64,000 bases of DNA from assembly GCF_050947335.1 (NCBI RefSeq), contig NW_027473716.1, forward strand, positions 1 through 64,000, written 5' to 3'. The notes under the pieces were generated by a model, which ran no database searches, was not told where the DNA came from, and was given only the letters and a program-made list of their open reading frames with translations. Position numbers and translations under genes: made by a program. Within the stretch, counting starts at the first letter, position 1. Every line of letters starts with the position of its first letter. Of the stretch, positions 55,101 to 64,000 are shown one piece after another. This DNA comes from Megachile rotundata (taxonomy: Eukaryota > Arthropoda > Insecta > Hymenoptera > Megachilidae).

Positions 55101-56760
55101 AACAGTGAGTGTAATAAATATAGTAGTTGTCGTTCTGTCGATCATATAAGCATAATACGTCTAATAATATGAGTTAGGCTGATAATAATAAGAGTAATAG
55201 GTATAGTAAATGTCGTTCTATCGATCATATCTGAATAATATGGTTAATAATATGAGTTAGAGTGATAATACTAAGAGTAGTGAGTATAGTAATTCTCATT
55301 CTATCGATCATATAAGCATAATATGGCTAATAATATGAGTTAGATTGATAATAATAAGAGTAATGAGTTTAGTGATTGTCGTTCCATCGATCAAATTTGC
55401 ATAATATGGTTAATAATATGAGTTAGATTGATTACAGTGAGTGTAATAAGTATAGTAATTGTCGTCCTGTCAATCATATAAGCATAATATGGCTAATAAT
55501 ATGAGTTAAATTGATAATAATAAGAGTAATAGGTACAGTAATTGTCGTTCTATCGATCATTTAAGCATAATATGGCTAATAATATGAGTTAGATTGATAA
55601 TACTAAGCGTAGTGAGTATAGTAATTCTCGTTCTATCGATCATATAAGCATAATATGGCTAATAATATGAGTTAGATTGACAATACTAAGAGTAGTGAGT
55701 ATAGTAATTCTCGTTCTATCGATCATATAAGCATAATATGGCTAACAATATGAGTTAGATTGATAACAATAAGAGCAATGAGTATAGTAATTGTAGTTCT
55801 ATCGATCATTTAAGCATAATATGGCTAATAATATGAGTTAGATTGATAATAATAACAGTAATAAGTATAGTAATTGTCGTTCTATCGATATTATAAGCAT
55901 AATATTGTTAATAATATGAGTTAGATTGATAATAATACGAGTATTAAGTATAGTAATTGTCGTTCTATCGATCATTTAAGCATAATATGGCTAATAATAT
56001 GAGTTAGGTTGATAATAATAAGACTAATATGTATAGTGATTGTCGTTCTATCGATCAAATTTGCATAATATGGTCAATAATATGAGTTAGATTGATAACA
56101 GTGAGTGTAATAAATATAGTAGTTGTCGTTCTGTCGATCATATAAGCATAATACGTCTAATAATATGAGTTAGGCTGATAATAATAAGAGTAATAGGTAT
56201 AGTAAATGTCGTGCTATCGATCATATCTGCATAATATGGTTAATAATATGAGTTAGATTGATAATAGTGAGTGTAATAAGTATAGTAATTGTCGTTCTAT
56301 CGATCATATAAGCATAATATGGCTAATAATATGAGTTAGATTGATAATAATAAGAGTAATAAGTATAGTAATTATCGTTCTATCGATCATTTAAGCATAA
56401 TATGGCTAATAATATGAGTTAGATTGATAACAATAAAAGTAATAAGTATAGTAATTGTCGTTCTATCGATCATATCTGCATAATATGGTTAATAATATGA
56501 GTTAGATTGATAATAATAAGAGTAATAAGTATAGTAGTTGTAGTTCTATTGCTCATATAAGCATAATATGGCTAATAATATGAGTTAGATTGATAATAAT
56601 AAGAGTAATGAGTATAGTAATTGTAGTTCTATCGATCATTTAAGCATAATATGGCTAATAATATGAGTTAGATTGATAATAATAACAGTAATAAGTATAG
56701 TAATTGTCGTTCTATCGGTATTATAAGCATAATGTGGCTAACAATATGAGTTAGAGTGAT
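49200..56760 (+). repeat. 7-kb superblock, third copy
   Basis: The block opens with the ACTAACAGTAGTGAG and CATAACATGGC units (TAACATGG at 49259) and closes with the ATAATGTGGCTAACAAT unit (AATGTGGC at 56731, against 42452 in the first copy). It contains the 8-monomer duplication at 49.62-50.95 kb (GAGTAATAAGTG at 49631 and 50295) and the ATATTATGGC variant also seen near 36890. A 13-monomer (1079 bp) spacing also occurs within it between AAGCGTAG units (CG at 54529 and 55608). A unit near 55230 has CTGAATAATATGG where every other unit of its type has CTGCATAATATGG, and the unit after it starts with TTAGAGTGATAATAC; this may be another exchange point. Confidence 0.78.
49309..49392 (+). repeat. 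84-bp monomer, inherited T insertion (fourth copy)
   Basis: It has the same AAGTTATAG insertion (49391-49392), followed by the usual GGCTAATAATATAAG unit as in the first and second copies. It opens the third 7-kb block. Confidence 0.9.
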
Positions 56761-56859
56761 AATACTAAGAGTAGTGAGTATAGTAATTCTCATTGTATCG
56801 ATCATATAAGCATAATATGGCTAATAATATGAGTTAGATTGATAATAATAAGAGTAATG

Positions 56860-59460
56860 AGTATAGTAATTGTCGTGCTATTGCTCATATAAGCATAATA
56901 TGTCTAATAATATGAGTTAGATTGATAATAATAAGAGTAATGAGTATAGTAATTGTCGTTCTATCGATCATATAAGCATAATATGGCTAATAATATGAGT
57001 TAGATTGATAACAATAAGAGTAATAAGTATAGTAATTGTCGTTCTATCGATCATATAAGCATAATATGGCTAATAATATGAGTTAGAGTGATAATACTAA
57101 GAGTAGTGAGTATAGTAATTCTCATTCTATCGATCATATAAGCATAATATGGCTAATAATATGAGTTAGATTGATAATAATAAGAGTAATGAGTATAGTA
57201 ATTGTAGTTCTATCGATCATTTAAGCATAATATGGCTACTAATATGAGTTAGATTGATAATAATAACAGTAATAAGTATAGTAATTGTCGTTCTATCGGT
57301 ATTATAAGCATAATATGGCTAATAATATGAGTTAGATTGATAATAATACGAGTAATAAGTATAGTAATTGTCGTTCTATCGATCATTTAAGCATAATATG
57401 GCGAATAATATGAGTTAGGTTGATAATAATAAGAGTAATAAGTATAGTGATTGTCGTTCTATCGATCAAATTTGCATAATATGGTTAATAATATGAGTTA
57501 GATTGATAACAGTGAGTGTAATAAATACAGTAGTTGTCGTTCTGTCGATCATATAAGCATAATATGGCTAATAATATGAGTTAGGCTGATAATAATAAGA
57601 GTAATAGGTATAGTAAATGTCGTGCTATCGATCATATCTGCATAATATGGTTAATAATATGAGTTAGATTGATAATAGCAAGTGTAATAAGTATAGTAAA
57701 TGTCGTGCTATCGATCATATCTGCATAATATGGTTAATAATATGAGTTAGATTGATAATAGTAAGAGTAATGTGTATAGTAATTGTCGTTCTATCGATCA
57801 TATAAGCATAATATGGCTAATAATATGAGTTATATTTATAATAATAAGAGTAATAAGTATAGTAATTGTCGTTCTATCGATATTATAAGCATAATATGGC
57901 TAATAATATGAGTTAGATTGATAATAATAAGAGTAGTAAGTGTAGTAAATGTCGTGCTATCGATCATATCTGCATAATATGGTTAATAATATGAATTAGA
58001 TTGATAATAGTAAGAGTAATGCGTATAGCAATTGTCGTTCTATCGATCATATAAGCATAATATGGCTAATAATATGAGTTAGATTGATAATAATAAGAGT
58101 AATAAGTATAGTAATTGTCATTCTATCGATCATGTAAGCGTAATATGGCTAACAATATGAGTTAGATTGATAATAATAAGAGTAATAAGTATAGAAATTG
58201 TCGTTCTATCGATCATTTAAGCATAATATGGCTAATAATATGAGTTAGGTTGATAATAATAAGAGTAATAAGTATAGTGATTGTCGTTCTATCGATCAAA
58301 TTTGCATAATATGGTTAATAATATGAGTTAGATTGATAACAGTGAGTGTAATAAGTATAGTAGTTGTCGTTCTATCGATCATATTAGCATAATATGGTTA
58401 ATAATATGAGTTAGATCGATTATAATAAGAGTAATAAGTATTGTAATTGTCGTACTATCGATCATATCTGCATAATATGGTTAATAATATGAGTTAGATT
58501 CATAATAATAAGAGTAATAAGTATAGTAATTGTCGTTCTATTGCTCATATAAGCATAATATGTCTAATAATATGAATTAGATTGATAATAATAAGAGTAA
58601 TGAGTATAGTAATTGTCGTTCTATCGATCATATAAGCATAATATGGGTAATAAAATGAGTTGGATTGATAATAATAAGAGAAATGAGTATAGTAATTGTC
58701 GTTCTATCGATCATTTAAGCATAATATGGCTAATGATATGAGTTAGATTGATAATAATAACAGTAATAAGTATAGTAATTGTCGTTCTATCGATATTATA
58801 AGCATAATATTGTTAATAATATGAGTTAGATTGATAATAATAACAGTAATAAGTATAGTAATTGTCGGTCTATCGATAATATAAGCATAATATGGCTAAT
58901 AATATGAGTTAGATTAATAATACTAAGAGTAGTGAGTATAGTAATTCTCGTTCTATCGATCATATAAGCATAATATGGCTAATAATATGAGTTAGATTGA
59001 TAACAATAAGAGTAATAAGTATAGTAATTGTCGTTCTATCGATCATATAAGCATAATATGGCTAATAATATGAGTTAGAGTGATAATACTAAGAGTAGTG
59101 AGTATAGTAATTCTCATTCTATCGATCATATAAGCATAATATGGCTAATAATATGAGTTAGGTTGATAATAATAAGAGCAATGAGTATAGTAATTGTAGT
59201 TCTATCGATCATTTAAGCATAATATGGCTAATAATATGAGTTAGATTGATAATAATAACAGTAATAAGTATAGTAATTGTCGTTCTATCGATATTATAAG
59301 CATAATATTGTTAATAATATGAGTTAGATTGATAATAATACGAGTAATAAGTATAGTAATTGTCGTTCTATCGATCATTTAAGCATAATATGGCTAATAA
59401 TATGAGTTAGGTTGATAATAATAAGACTAATATGTATAGTGATTGTCGTTCTATCGATCA
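56860..59460 (+). repeat. copy of the 19.76-22.35 kb segment
   Basis: This stretch follows the variant order of 19755-22350 at a constant offset of 37105: TGTCTAAT at 19796 and 56901, GGCGAATAAT at 20295 and 57400, TAGATCGATT at 21307 and 58412. The two differ only by scattered single bases; for example this copy has GCGTATAGC where the other has GTGTATAGC, and ATAGAAATTG where the other has ATAGTAATTG. Satellite stretches 37 kb apart are thus as similar as adjacent HOR copies, which points to a recent block duplication or long-range exchange. Confidence 0.82.
58045..59460 (+). repeat. 17-monomer HOR, single complete copy
   Basis: One full 1411-bp unit runs from the GTCATTCTATCGATCATGTA monomer to the AAGACTAATATG monomer, and is followed directly by the ATCAAATTTGC exit. 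TAGATCGATT is at 58412. There is no tandem neighbour and no chimeric seam, so this could represent the state before amplification. It has ATTGTCGTTC, not the ATTTTCGTTC of the late Q copies. Confidence 0.85.
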
Positions 59461-59769
59461 AATTTGCATAATATGGTTAATAATATGAGTTAGATTGATA
59501 ACAGTGAGTGTAATAAGTATAGTAATTGTCGTCCTGTCAATCATATAAGCATAATATGGCTAATAATATGTGTTAAATTGATAATAATAAGAGTAATAGG
59601 TACAGTAATTGTCGTTCTATCGATCATTTAAGCATAATATGGCTAATAATATGAGTTAGATTGACAATACTAAGAGTAGTGGGTATAGTAATTCTCGTTC
59701 TATCGATCATATAAGCATAATATGGCTAACAATATGAGTTAGATTGATAACAATTAGAGTAATAAGTAT

Positions 59770-62700
59770 AGTAATTGTCGTTCTATCGATCATATAAGCA
59801 TAATATGGCTAATAATATGAGTTATATTTATAATAATAAGAGTAATAAGTATAGTAATTGTCGTTCTATCGATCATATAAGCATAATATGGTTAATAATA
59901 TGAGTTAGATTGATAATAATAAGAGCAATAAGTATAGTAATTGTCATTCTATCGATCATATAAGCATAATATGGCTAATAATATGAGTTAGATTCATAAT
60001 AATAAGAGTGATAAGTATAGTAATTGTCGTTCTATCGATCATTTAAGCATAATATGGCTAATAATATGAGTTAGATTGATAATAATAACAGTAATAAGTA
60101 TAGTAATTGTCGGTCTATCGATCATATCTGCATAATATGGTTAATAATATGAGTTAGATTGATAATAGCAAGTGTAATAAGTATAGTAAATGTCGTGCTA
60201 TCGATCATATCTGCATAATATGGTTAATAATATGAGTTAGATTAATAATAGTAAGAGTAATGTGTATAGTAATTCTCATTCTATCGATCATATAAGCATA
60301 ATATGGCTAATAATATGAGTTAGATTGATAATAATAAGAGTAATGAGTATAGTAATTGTAGTTCTATCGATCATTTAAGCATAATATGGCTAATAATATG
60401 AGTTAGATTGATAATAATAACAGTAATAAGTATAGTAATTGTCGTTCTATCGATCAAATTTGCATAATATGGTTAACAATATGAGTTAGATTGATAACAG
60501 TGAGTGTAATAAATATAGTAGTTGTCGTTCTGTCGATCATATAAGCATAATATGGCTAATAATATGAGTTAGGCTGATAATAATAAGAGTAATAGGTATA
60601 GTAAATGTCGTGCTATCGATCATATCTGCATAATATGGTTAATAATATGAGTTAGATTGATAATAGCAAGTGTAATAAGTATAGTAAATGTCGTGCTATC
60701 GATCATATCTGCATAATATAGTTAATAATATGAGTTAGATTGATAATACTAAGAGTAGTGAGTATAGTAATTCTCGTTCTATCGATCATATAAGCATAAT
60801 ATGGCTAATAATATGAGTTAGATTGATAATAATAAGAGTAATGAGTATAGTAATTGTAGTTCTATCGATCATATCTGCATAATATGGTTAATAATATGAG
60901 TTAGATTCATAATAATAAGAGTAATAAGTATAGTAATTGTCGTTCTATCGATCATATAAGCATAATATGGCTAATAATATAAGTTAGGTTGATAATAATA
61001 AGAGTAATAAGTATAGTGACTGTCGTTCTATCGATCAAATTTGCATAATATGGTTAATAATATGAGTTAGTTTGATAATAGTAAGAGTAATAAGTATAGT
61101 AAATGTCGTGCTATCGATCATATCTGCATAATATGGCTAATAATATGAGTTAGATTGATAATAATAAGAGTAATAAGTGTAGTAATTGTCGTTCTATCGA
61201 TCATATAAGCATAATATGGCTAATAATATAAGTTAGATTGATAATAGCAAGTGTAATAAGTATAGTAAATGTCGTTCTATCGATCATATAAGCATAATAT
61301 GGGTAATAATATGAGTAGGATTGATAACAATAAGAGTAATGAGTACAGTAATTGTAGTTCTATCGCTCATATAAGCATAATATGGGTAATAAAATGAGTT
61401 GGATTGCTAATAACAAGAGTAATGAGTATAGTAATTGTCGTGCTATTGCTCATATAAGCATAATATGTCTAATAATATGAGTTAGATTGATAATAATACG
61501 AGTAATAAGTATAGTAATTGTCGTTCTATCGATCATTTAAGCATAATATGGCGAATAATATGAGTTAGGTTGATAATAATAAGAGTAATAAGTATAGTGA
61601 TTGTCGTTCTATCGATCAAATTTGCATAATATGGTTAATAATATGAGTTAGATTGATAACAGTGAGTGTAATAAATATAGTAGTTGTCGTTCTGTCGATC
61701 ATATAAGCATAATATGGCTAATAATATGAGTTAGGCTGATAATAATAAGAGTAATAGGTATAGTAAATGACGTTCTATCGATCATATAAGCATAATATGG
61801 GTAATAATATGAGTTAGATTGACAATACTAAGAGTAGTGAGTATAGTAATTCTCGTTCTATCGATCATATCTGCATAATATGGTTAATAATATGAGTTAG
61901 ATTGATAATAGTAAGAGTAATGTGTATAGTAATTGTCGTTCTATCGATCATATAAGCATAATATGGCTAATAATATGAGTTATATTTATAATAATAAGAG
62001 TAATAAGTATAGTAATTGTCGTTCTATCGATCATATAAGCATAATATGGTTAATAATATGAGTTAGATTGATAATAATAAGAGCAATAAGTATAGTAATT
62101 GTCATTCTATCGATCATATAAGCATAATATGGCTAATAATATGAGTTAGATTCATAATAATAAGAGTGACAAGTATAGTAATTGTCGTTCTATCGATCAT
62201 TTAAGCATAATATGGCTAATAATATGAGTTAGATTGATAATAATAACAGTAATAAGTATAGTAATTGTCGGTCTATCGATCATATCTGCATAATATGGTT
62301 AATAATATGAGTTAGATTGATAATAGCAAGTGTAATAAGTATAGTAAATGTCGTGCTATCGATCATATCTGCATAATATGGTTAATAATATGAGTTAGAT
62401 TAATAATAGTAAGAGTAATGTGTATAGTAATTCTCATTCTATCGATCATATAAGCATAATATGGCTAATAATATGAGTTAGATTGATAATAATAAGAGTA
62501 ATGAGTATAGTAATTGTAGTTCTATCGATCATTTAAGCATAATATGGCTAATAATATGAGTTAGATTGATAATAATAACAGTAATAAGTATAGTAATTGT
62601 CGTTCTATCGATCAAATTTGCATAATATGGTTAACAATATGAGTTAGATTGATAACAGTGAGTGTAATAAATATAGTAGTTGTCGTTCTGTCGATCATAT

Positions 62701-62873
62701 AAGCATAATATGGCTAATAATATGAGTTAGGCTGATAATAATAAGAGTAATAGGTATAGTAAATGTCGTGCTATCGATCATATCTGCATAATATGGTTAA
62801 TAATATGAGTTAGATTGATAATAGCAAGTGTAATAAGTATAGTAAATGTCGTGCTATCGATCATATCTGCATA
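59770..62873 (+). repeat. 26-monomer tandem duplication (2158 bp), second copy cut by the gap
   Basis: About 59823-60715 is repeated at 61981-62873 with offset exactly 2158 (26 x 83). Shared landmarks are GAGTTATATTTATAATAAT, GAGCAATAAG, AAGAGTGATAAG (60003; AAGAGTGACAAG at 62161), GTCGGTCTATCGATCATATC and ATAGCAAGTG (60663 and 62821). The second copy is still matching when the Ns begin. Upstream, 59660-59770 shares two rare neighbouring variants with 1800-1910. Confidence 0.87.
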
Positions 62874-62973
62874 NNNNNNNNNNNNNNNNNNNNNNNNNNN
62901 NNNNNNNNNNNNNNNNNNNNNNNNNNNNNNNNNNNNNNNNNNNNNNNNNNNNNNNNNNNNNNNNNNNNNNNNN
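62874..62973. other. assembly gap of 100 Ns
   Basis: Exactly 100 N bases separate two contigs. A round 100 is commonly used for a scaffold gap of unknown size, so the true distance is probably unknown. The left contig stops at unit position 35 (after ATCTGCATA). The right contig starts, in reverse orientation, at unit position 42 (ACCATATTATGC). Any open frame that appears to cross this gap is an artefact of the Ns. Confidence 0.97.
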
Positions 62974-64000
62974 ACCATATTATGCTAATATGATCGATAG
63001 AACGACAATTACTATACTTATTATTCTTATTTTTATCAACTTAACTCATATTATTAGCCATATTATGCTTAAATGATGATAGAACGACAATTACTATACT
63101 CATTACTCTTATTATTATCAATCTAACTTATATTATTAGTCATATTATGCTTATATGATCGATAGAACGACAATTACTATACTTATTACTCTTATTATTA
63201 TCAATCTAACTCATATTATTAGTCATATTATGCTTATATGATCGATAGAACGACAATTACTATACTTATTACTCTTATTATTATCCATCTAACTCATATT
63301 GTTAGCCATATTATGCTTATATGATCGACAGAACGACAATTACTATTCTTATTACACTCCCTGTTATCAATCTAACTCATATTATTAACCATATTATGCT
63401 TATATGATCGACAGAACGATAATTACTATTCTTATTACACTCCCTGTTATCAATCTAACTCATATTATTAACCATATTGTGCTTATATGAACGATAGAAC
63501 GACAATTACTATACTTATTATTCTTATTTTTATCAACCTAACTCATATTATTAACCATATTATGCTTATATGATCGATAGAACGACAATTACTATCCTCA
63601 TTACTCTTATTATTATCAATCTAATTCATATTATTAGCCATATTATGCTTATATAACTGATAGGACGACAATTACTATACCTATTACTCTTATTATTATC
63701 AATCTAACTCATATTATTAGCCATATTATGCTTATATGATCGACAGAACGACAATTACTATTCTTATTACACTCCCTGTTATCAATCTAACTCATATTAT
63801 TAACCATATTATGCTTATATGATCGACAGAACGATAATTACTATTCTTATTACACTCCCTGTTATCAATCTAACTTACATTATTAACCATATTATGCTCA
63901 TATGATCGATAGAACGACAATGACTATACTTATTACTCTTATTATTATGAATCTAACTCATATTATTAGACATATTATGCTTATGTGATCGAAAGAACGA
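62974..64000 (-). repeat. same 83-bp satellite in inverted orientation, about 12.4 monomers
   Basis: Right of the gap the sequence is the reverse complement of the same unit. The GAACGAC landmark (reverse of GTCGTTC) recurs with AACG (GACG in one unit) at 63001, 63083, 63166, 63249, 63332, 63415, 63498, 63581, 63664, 63747, 63830, 63913 and 63996. That is 83-bp spacing apart from one 82-bp step (63001 to 63083), where a C is missing from the ATCGAT box near 63078. Several variants here, read in unit orientation, differ from the left array: ACAGGGAGTG where the left array has ACAGTGAGTG, AAGAATAGTAATT where it has AAGTATAGTAATT, and GATAAAAATAAGAATAAT. This block is therefore a related but distinct subfamily. 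Whether the inversion is real or a contig was placed in the wrong orientation cannot be told from the sequence. Confidence 0.95.
63320..63930 (-). repeat. 5-monomer HOR in the inverted block
   Basis: A pair of adjacent units with TTACACTCCCTGTTATC occurs twice. CTGTTATC is at 63361 and 63444, and again at 63776 and 63859, so the pair spacing is 83 and the pair-to-pair spacing is 415 (5 x 83). In both pairs the first unit is preceded by GAACGACAATTAC and the second by GAACGATAATTAC, a shared private change. This short HOR, and the CTCCCTG variant itself (the left array has the complement of CAGTGAG), are not seen left of the gap. Confidence 0.8.

Larger units (their letters stand above)
1..62873 (+). 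repeat. 83-bp AT-rich satellite array, about 757 head-to-tail monomers
   Basis: The stretch is a continuous tandem array of an 83-bp unit, taken here to start at ATAGTAATTG. Useful landmarks within the unit are CG at positions 12-13, the palindrome ATCGAT at 18-23, GCATAATATGG at 31-41, TAATAATATGAGTTAG at 43-58, and an ATA-rich variable tail at 59-83. Unit starts fall at 1, 84, 167 and so on to 62839, which is 757 units plus seven bases, so register is kept across the block. The commonest unit has 21 G/C bases. Every unit has stop codons and 83 is not a multiple of 3, so no protein can be encoded. Sequence variants recur in ordered blocks, which makes this a higher-order array and not a simple one. 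I infer eukaryotic heterochromatin; the family is not one I recognise, and no flanking unique sequence shows its chromosomal position. Confidence 0.97.

Noticed and set aside
1..62873. CRISPR-like regular repeats
   Set aside because: There are no unique spacers. The whole 83-bp period is repeated, with variation spread over the unit, so this is a satellite.
1..62873. TTAGG and TTAGA motifs as telomeric repeats
   Set aside because: They occur once per 83-bp unit as part of GAGTTAGATTG or GAGTTAGGTTG and are never in tandem.
1..62873. CENP-B box
   Set aside because: No unit contains the conserved TTCG....A..CGGG pattern. The unit's only CG-containing stretch (GTCGTTCTATCGATC) does not fit it.
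1..62873. GATA and TATA motifs as promoters or transcription-factor sites
   Set aside because: In a unit that is 75% A/T such short words are expected by chance, and nothing nearby looks like a transcription unit. Satellite transcripts cannot be excluded, but the sequence does not show them.
62778..63076. Short open frames on both strands spanning the N gap
   Set aside because: They exist only because the 100 Ns remove stop codons; their ends are translated satellite. There is no start context, domain or conservation.
1..64000. Transposon insertion, tRNA, rRNA or protein gene hidden in the array
   Set aside because: The 83-bp phase runs unbroken except for 1-2-bp changes and the gap, so there is no room for an inserted element.
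1..64000. Bacterial or phage accessory region with a defence system
   Set aside because: There is no coding sequence in 64 kb. A long higher-order satellite of this kind is a eukaryotic heterochromatin feature.

Overview
The window is almost entirely one satellite-DNA array with no genes. The repeat unit is 83 bp and very AT-rich (21 G/C bases in the commonest unit, about 25% GC). Counting unit 1 as starting at base 1 (ATAGTAATTG...), 757 complete units end at base 62838, followed by 35 bases of the next unit. The phase is almost perfect: 757 x 83 is 62831, and the 7 extra bases are explained by six units carrying small insertions. A 100-N assembly gap (62874-62973) follows. The last 1027 bases are the same satellite in the opposite orientation, about 12.4 units of a somewhat different subfamily. 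Nothing but satellite is present, and neither array edge lies in the window. The scale and organisation suggest constitutive heterochromatin (centromeric, pericentromeric, subtelomeric or sex-chromosome) of a eukaryote. I do not recognise the family and cannot name the species. Retention of two CpGs in most units fits a lightly methylated (for example invertebrate) genome, but that is weak inference.

The array is built on at least three levels. Level 1 is the 83-bp monomer, with a conserved half (unit positions about 31-58) and a variable half (about 59-83 plus 10-30). Level 2 is a set of higher-order repeats (HORs) whose spacings are whole numbers of monomers: 7 (581 bp), 8 (664), 9 (747), 13 (1079), 17 (1411), 24 (1993, including one 84-bp unit), 26 (2158) and 35 (2905). 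Level 3 is a set of superblocks. Bases 1 to about 5.56 kb hold two copies of a roughly 2.1-2.3-kb segment spaced 42 monomers apart. Bases about 4.94-16.89 kb (P) and 16.89-34.90 kb (Q) are tandem copies of one block, with Q enlarged from 144 to 217 monomers mainly by HOR amplification. Bases about 35.45-56.76 kb hold three related blocks of about 7 kb. Bases 56.86-59.46 kb are a near-identical copy of 19.76-22.35 kb. Bases 59.77-62.87 kb hold a 26-monomer tandem duplication cut by the gap.

The most informative feature is the 17-monomer HOR (1411 bp). It occurs once at 58.0-59.5 kb, twice in tandem in P, 4.65 times in tandem in Q, and once more, slightly truncated, through a 35-monomer duplication. 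Several crossover junctions can be seen as single chimeric monomers that keep the 83-bp register (about 29.03, 43.97 and 44.16 kb and the HOR seams). This is what homologous unequal exchange would leave. No coding gene, RNA gene, CRISPR array, transposon, origin or recognisable regulatory element was found. The 83-bp period is not a multiple of 3 and the unit carries many stop codons, so no long open frame can exist. There is no gene-encoded system here; the interest lies in the well-preserved record of satellite evolution and the orientation switch at the gap.
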